DNA from: RGIG995 sp045652445
Lineage (GTDB): Bacteria > Bacillota > Clostridia > Oscillospirales > UBA644
Length of the DNA: 13,858 bases
NCBI GenBank assembly: GCA_045652445.1
Contig: JAZRUJ010000068.1
Location: 1 to 13,858, forward strand
Reading direction: 5' to 3'
Shown here: piece by piece, positions 11,473-13,858 of the stretch
Position numbering within the stretch: the stretch's first letter is position 1
How the letters are laid out: each line of letters starts with the position of its first letter
The notes under the pieces: model-generated
The model's input: the letters and a program-made list of their open reading frames with translations, nothing else
What the model was told of the DNA's origin: nothing
The model's database searches: none
Translations under genes and position numbers: made by a program

Positions 11473-13858
11473 ATGAAAATTAAAAACACAAAACGTGCTC
11501 TTTTGGCAAGCGCATTAGCCCTGTTGCTTTGTGCGGCTCTGCTGATCGGCACCACCTTTGCTTGGTTTACCGATAATGTTTCTTCCAACAATAACCTTAT
11601 CAAGTCCGGCAACTTGGATGTAGAACTGTACCACACCAACAGCTACATCACCGCAAAAGAAAAAGTCGGCGGTCTGACCGATCTGTTCACCGTAGAAGAA
11701 GGCAAACCCTTCCTGTGGGAACCCGGTGCAGTTGTTTGGGAAAACTTTGAAGTTGCCAACGAAGGCTCTCTGGCCCTGAAGTATCAGCTGGCCATGAACT
11801 TCACCAATGCAACCCAAACTGCCGCAGGCAAAACGCTTGCCGACGTGCTGAAGGTTGCGGTTGTTTCCGGTGGCTTTAACGGAACCCGTGAAGAGGCCAA
11901 GACTTTGGCATACAACTATTCTCTGAAGTCTTTTGCTTTGAACGGCAATCTGGAAGCCAATGCAGCCTCTGACGTTTACGGGATTGTTATTTACTGGCAA
12001 CCCACGGTAAGCGACAACGATTACAACGTAGCAGGCGGTTTGTCCATTGATTTGGGCGTCAACCTGTTTGCTACTCAGTTTACTTCCGAAGACGACAGTT
12101 TCGGTCCCAACTATGATGTGGATGCTTGGGAAGACACTGCTGCCGACAGAATCCAAATTGACAGCGTTGCTGCAAACGTTAAAAACGACGGTTCTGCTTC
12201 TATGGAAGTAAATGCCGCTCCCTCTACCATCACCGACAAGACGGTCATTGATGCTCCCGCAGAAACTTTCGCTCCCACCGATAAGGTTGAAGTAGAAGTT
12301 GAAACCACCAACAAGTTGTTCAACGTTACCGCCGCAGGCGGTGTTGTTGCAGATCTGGACATCACCATGACTGTCAACGGGGTCGAAACCTCTGCCGATC
12401 TTGCAGACGGTAAGGTTTACACCGTTACCACCTATATCTCCACCGGTCTGACCAACGTTTCCGTTGCTTATACCGGCACGGACGGTAAGGATCAGCCCAC
12501 GTTTGTTTCTTACAATCCTGCAACCGGTGAGCTGGTGTTCACCACCAACCACTTCAGTAACTATGCCGTTTCCGGTGCAGCCCTGGCTTATGATGTTAAG
12601 AACGACAATGCTCTTACCACCATCGAACAGGTCGTTGCTGCTACCAAGACGGAAGGCAACACCGTTGTAATTCCCGAAGTAAATCAGGAAAAGATTGAAG
12701 AAGAAATCGAAAAGCTGCCTGAAGAAGAAAAGGAAGCTGCTGTTGCAGCAACCGCCGCTGCCAAGATCGGCGACGAAACTTATGCTACTTTGGCTGACGC
12801 TTTTGCCGCCGCAGAAGATGGCGATACCATTGTTCTTTTGAACAATGTAATTGTGGATGCGGACGAAACCATTACGGTTTCTGCGGGCAAGACGATTGTT
12901 CTCGATTTGGCGGGCAAGACCATCGCCGGTGTCACAGACGATGCTGACAAGAACGACGACGGTAAGCTTACAAGTGCTGATAATGAAGTCATGATTGATG
13001 TTCGCGGCACTCTGACCGTGAAGAACGGTGTTATGACCATTGAGCATAAGGCTGAAAACTTTGGCTGGAATGCTTGCACCGAGATTTTTTATGTTGGCTT
13101 TAATGGCACGCTGAATGTTGAAAAGGCCACCTTGGTAAACAATGGCGGCAGCGACATGGCCTATGTCATTGATATGGTCAACGCGGACGCTAAGGGGAAC
13201 GGTATTACTGTAAATGTGAACAATTCCACCTTGCAGTCCAGCTACATTCCCTTCCGTGTATTCAACAATGGTAGCGGCATGAACAACGTCACCATTCAGA
13301 ATACCGCATTGACCGGTACCAGCCGTGCTCTGTGGGTACACATCTACTCCAACAAGGATAACGGCGGCAAGGGCATCAAAGATGCAACCTTGAACCTCGA
13401 TATCTTCGGCAACGGCAATACCTATACGGCGAATAATCCTGACCGTATTATCGAATTCGGCTTTGATGATGAAATCAACTTCACTGCCGACGGCAAGCAG
13501 ATTGTTGTTGCTACCACGTTGTCTGAAGTGATGGCTGCAGCCAAGAAGGGCAATGTTATCATCGATGCCAAAGGTGCGAACTTGGGCGACTTTAACTACG
13601 ACGGTACCTTTGGAAACGGCACCGTGTTGAAGAATGCCAAGTTTACCTACGTTTACGGTGCTTCCGTTGACGGCGAGGTTACCTTCGAAAACTGTGAGTT
13701 TGTGTCTGACCATTCCTACTCCGCGAACTTCTCCGACGGCAACACGACCGGTAAGGTTATTTTCAATAACTGTCTGTTCGATGGTTGGAGTTCCTTTGGA
13801 ACGGTTATCACCAACGTTGAGATGAACGGCTGCACCTTCCAATGGAGCAATCCCTACT
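11473..13858 (+). CDS. SipW-dependent TasA-like protein with linker, EF-hand-like loop and beta-helix (fibre protein 3), 3' end outside window
   Basis: Open for 795 codons from ATG 11473 to the end with no stop, so the gene is partial. AGGAGG lies 9 nt before the start. A SipW-type signal peptide (NTKRALLASALALLL, GTTFA then WFTD) covers about 1-30. The TasA-like domain spans about 31-220 (NLIKSGNLDVELY, EPGAVVWENFEVANEGSLALKY, ending DDSFGPNYDVDAW). A beta domain follows to about 370, closing with TGELVFTTNHFSNYAV, like the middle domain of fibre protein 1. A helical, Glu/Ala-rich linker (about 390-435) leads to KIGDETYATLADAFAAAEDGDTIVLL, a motif common at the start of clostridial surface beta-helices. 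A beta-helix then runs to the edge. Residues 492-503 (DKNDDGKLTSAD) match the dockerin/EF-hand calcium loop. A long antisense frame covers most of this gene but is a codon-bias shadow. Confidence 0.87.
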   Translation, partial: MKIKNTKRALLASALALLLCAALLIGTTFAWFTDNVSSNNNLIKSGNLDVELYHTNSYITAKEKVGGLTDLFTVEEGKPFLWEPGAVVWENFEVANEGSLALKYQLAMNFTNATQTAAGKTLADVLKVAVVSGGFNGTREEAKTLAYNYSLKSFALNGNLEANAASDVYGIVIYWQPTVSDNDYNVAGGLSIDLGVNLFATQFTSEDDSFGPNYDVDAWEDTAADRIQIDSVAANVKNDGSASMEVNAAPSTITDKTVIDAPAETFAPTDKVEVEVETTNKLFNVTAAGGVVADLDITMTVNGVETSADLADGKVYTVTTYISTGLTNVSVAYTGTDGKDQPTFVSYNPATGELVFTTNHFSNYAVSGAALAYDVKNDNALTTIEQVVAATKTEGNTVVIPEVNQEKIEEEIEKLPEEEKEAAVAATAAAKIGDETYATLADAFAAAEDGDTIVLLNNVIVDADETITVSAGKTIVLDLAGKTIAGVTDDADKNDDGKLTSADNEVMIDVRGTLTVKNGVMTIEHKAENFGWNACTEIFYVGFNGTLNVEKATLVNNGGSDMAYVIDMVNADAKGNGITVNVNNSTLQSSYIPFRVFNNGSGMNNVTIQNTALTGTSRALWVHIYSNKDNGGKGIKDATLNLDIFGNGNTYTANNPDRIIEFGFDDEINFTADGKQIVVATTLSEVMAAAKKGNVIIDAKGANLGDFNYDGTFGNGTVLKNAKFTYVYGASVDGEVTFENCEFVSDHSYSANFSDGNTTGKVIFNNCLFDGWSSFGTVITNVEMNGCTFQWSNPY
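11482..11544 (+). repeat. Signal-peptide block shared with fibre gene 2
   Basis: 58 of 63 bases match 7316-7378, with most differences being single bases. See the copy in fibre gene 2. Confidence 0.85.

Noticed and set aside
11515..13842. A 775-codon open frame on the minus strand opposite fibre gene 3, and similar antisense frames at 7418-9037 and 5692-6495
   Set aside because: They follow the codon pattern of the sense genes in mirror image, give low-complexity Val/Gly/Asn/Ile-rich translations with no domains, and lack ribosome binding sites. The sense frames have signal peptides, Shine-Dalgarno sites and family motifs.

Overview
The window looks like chromosome of a gut-type Bacillota, probably class Clostridia. 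The signs are AGGAGG-type ribosome binding sites, sigma-A promoters, the rpsF-ssb-rpsR order, a zinc-type S18, and SipW-dependent (TasA/camelysin-like) secreted proteins. Genus cannot be told from the sequence alone.

Left part (1-3806) is housekeeping plus a scar. mglC, the galactose/methyl-galactoside ABC permease, ends at a terminator shared with the convergent rpsF-ssb-rpsR operon, whose promoter is fully consensus (TTGACA, 17 nt, TATAAT). Next come an unrecognised minus-strand ORF and the last third of a fabG-like reductase. The two meet head to head at about 3038, a rearrangement junction. A 117-codon orphan gene with its own promoter and a palindromic operator candidate follows.

Middle part (3850-5305) is the most notable feature. 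A 1,456-bp segment is bounded by a perfect 24-bp inverted repeat and encodes one complete tyrosine recombinase. Just inside its right end is a strong outward promoter (TTGAAA, 17 nt, TGC-TATACT) whose predicted start falls on the first bases of the repeat. This is the architecture of a self-encoded invertible promoter (inverton). In the orientation given, the promoter points at the downstream surface-protein genes (ON). If flipped, it would point at a terminator (OFF).

Right part (5578-13858) is a secreted-fibre locus. Two large proteins (553 and 558 aa) each join a SipW-type signal peptide and a TasA-like domain to a predicted right-handed beta-helix. They are followed by a terminator and a separate promoter that starts a second unit: two different SipW-like (Ser/His, ER-type) signal peptidases, a compact 234-aa TasA/CalY-like protein, and a third large fibre protein (at least 795 aa) that runs off the window end.

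Inferred working model: a phase switch turns the first two fibre/adhesin proteins on or off in subpopulations. The peptidases and the remaining fibre subunits come from a separate fixed promoter. Shared, mosaic signal-peptide DNA among the large proteins suggests the family diversifies by recombination.
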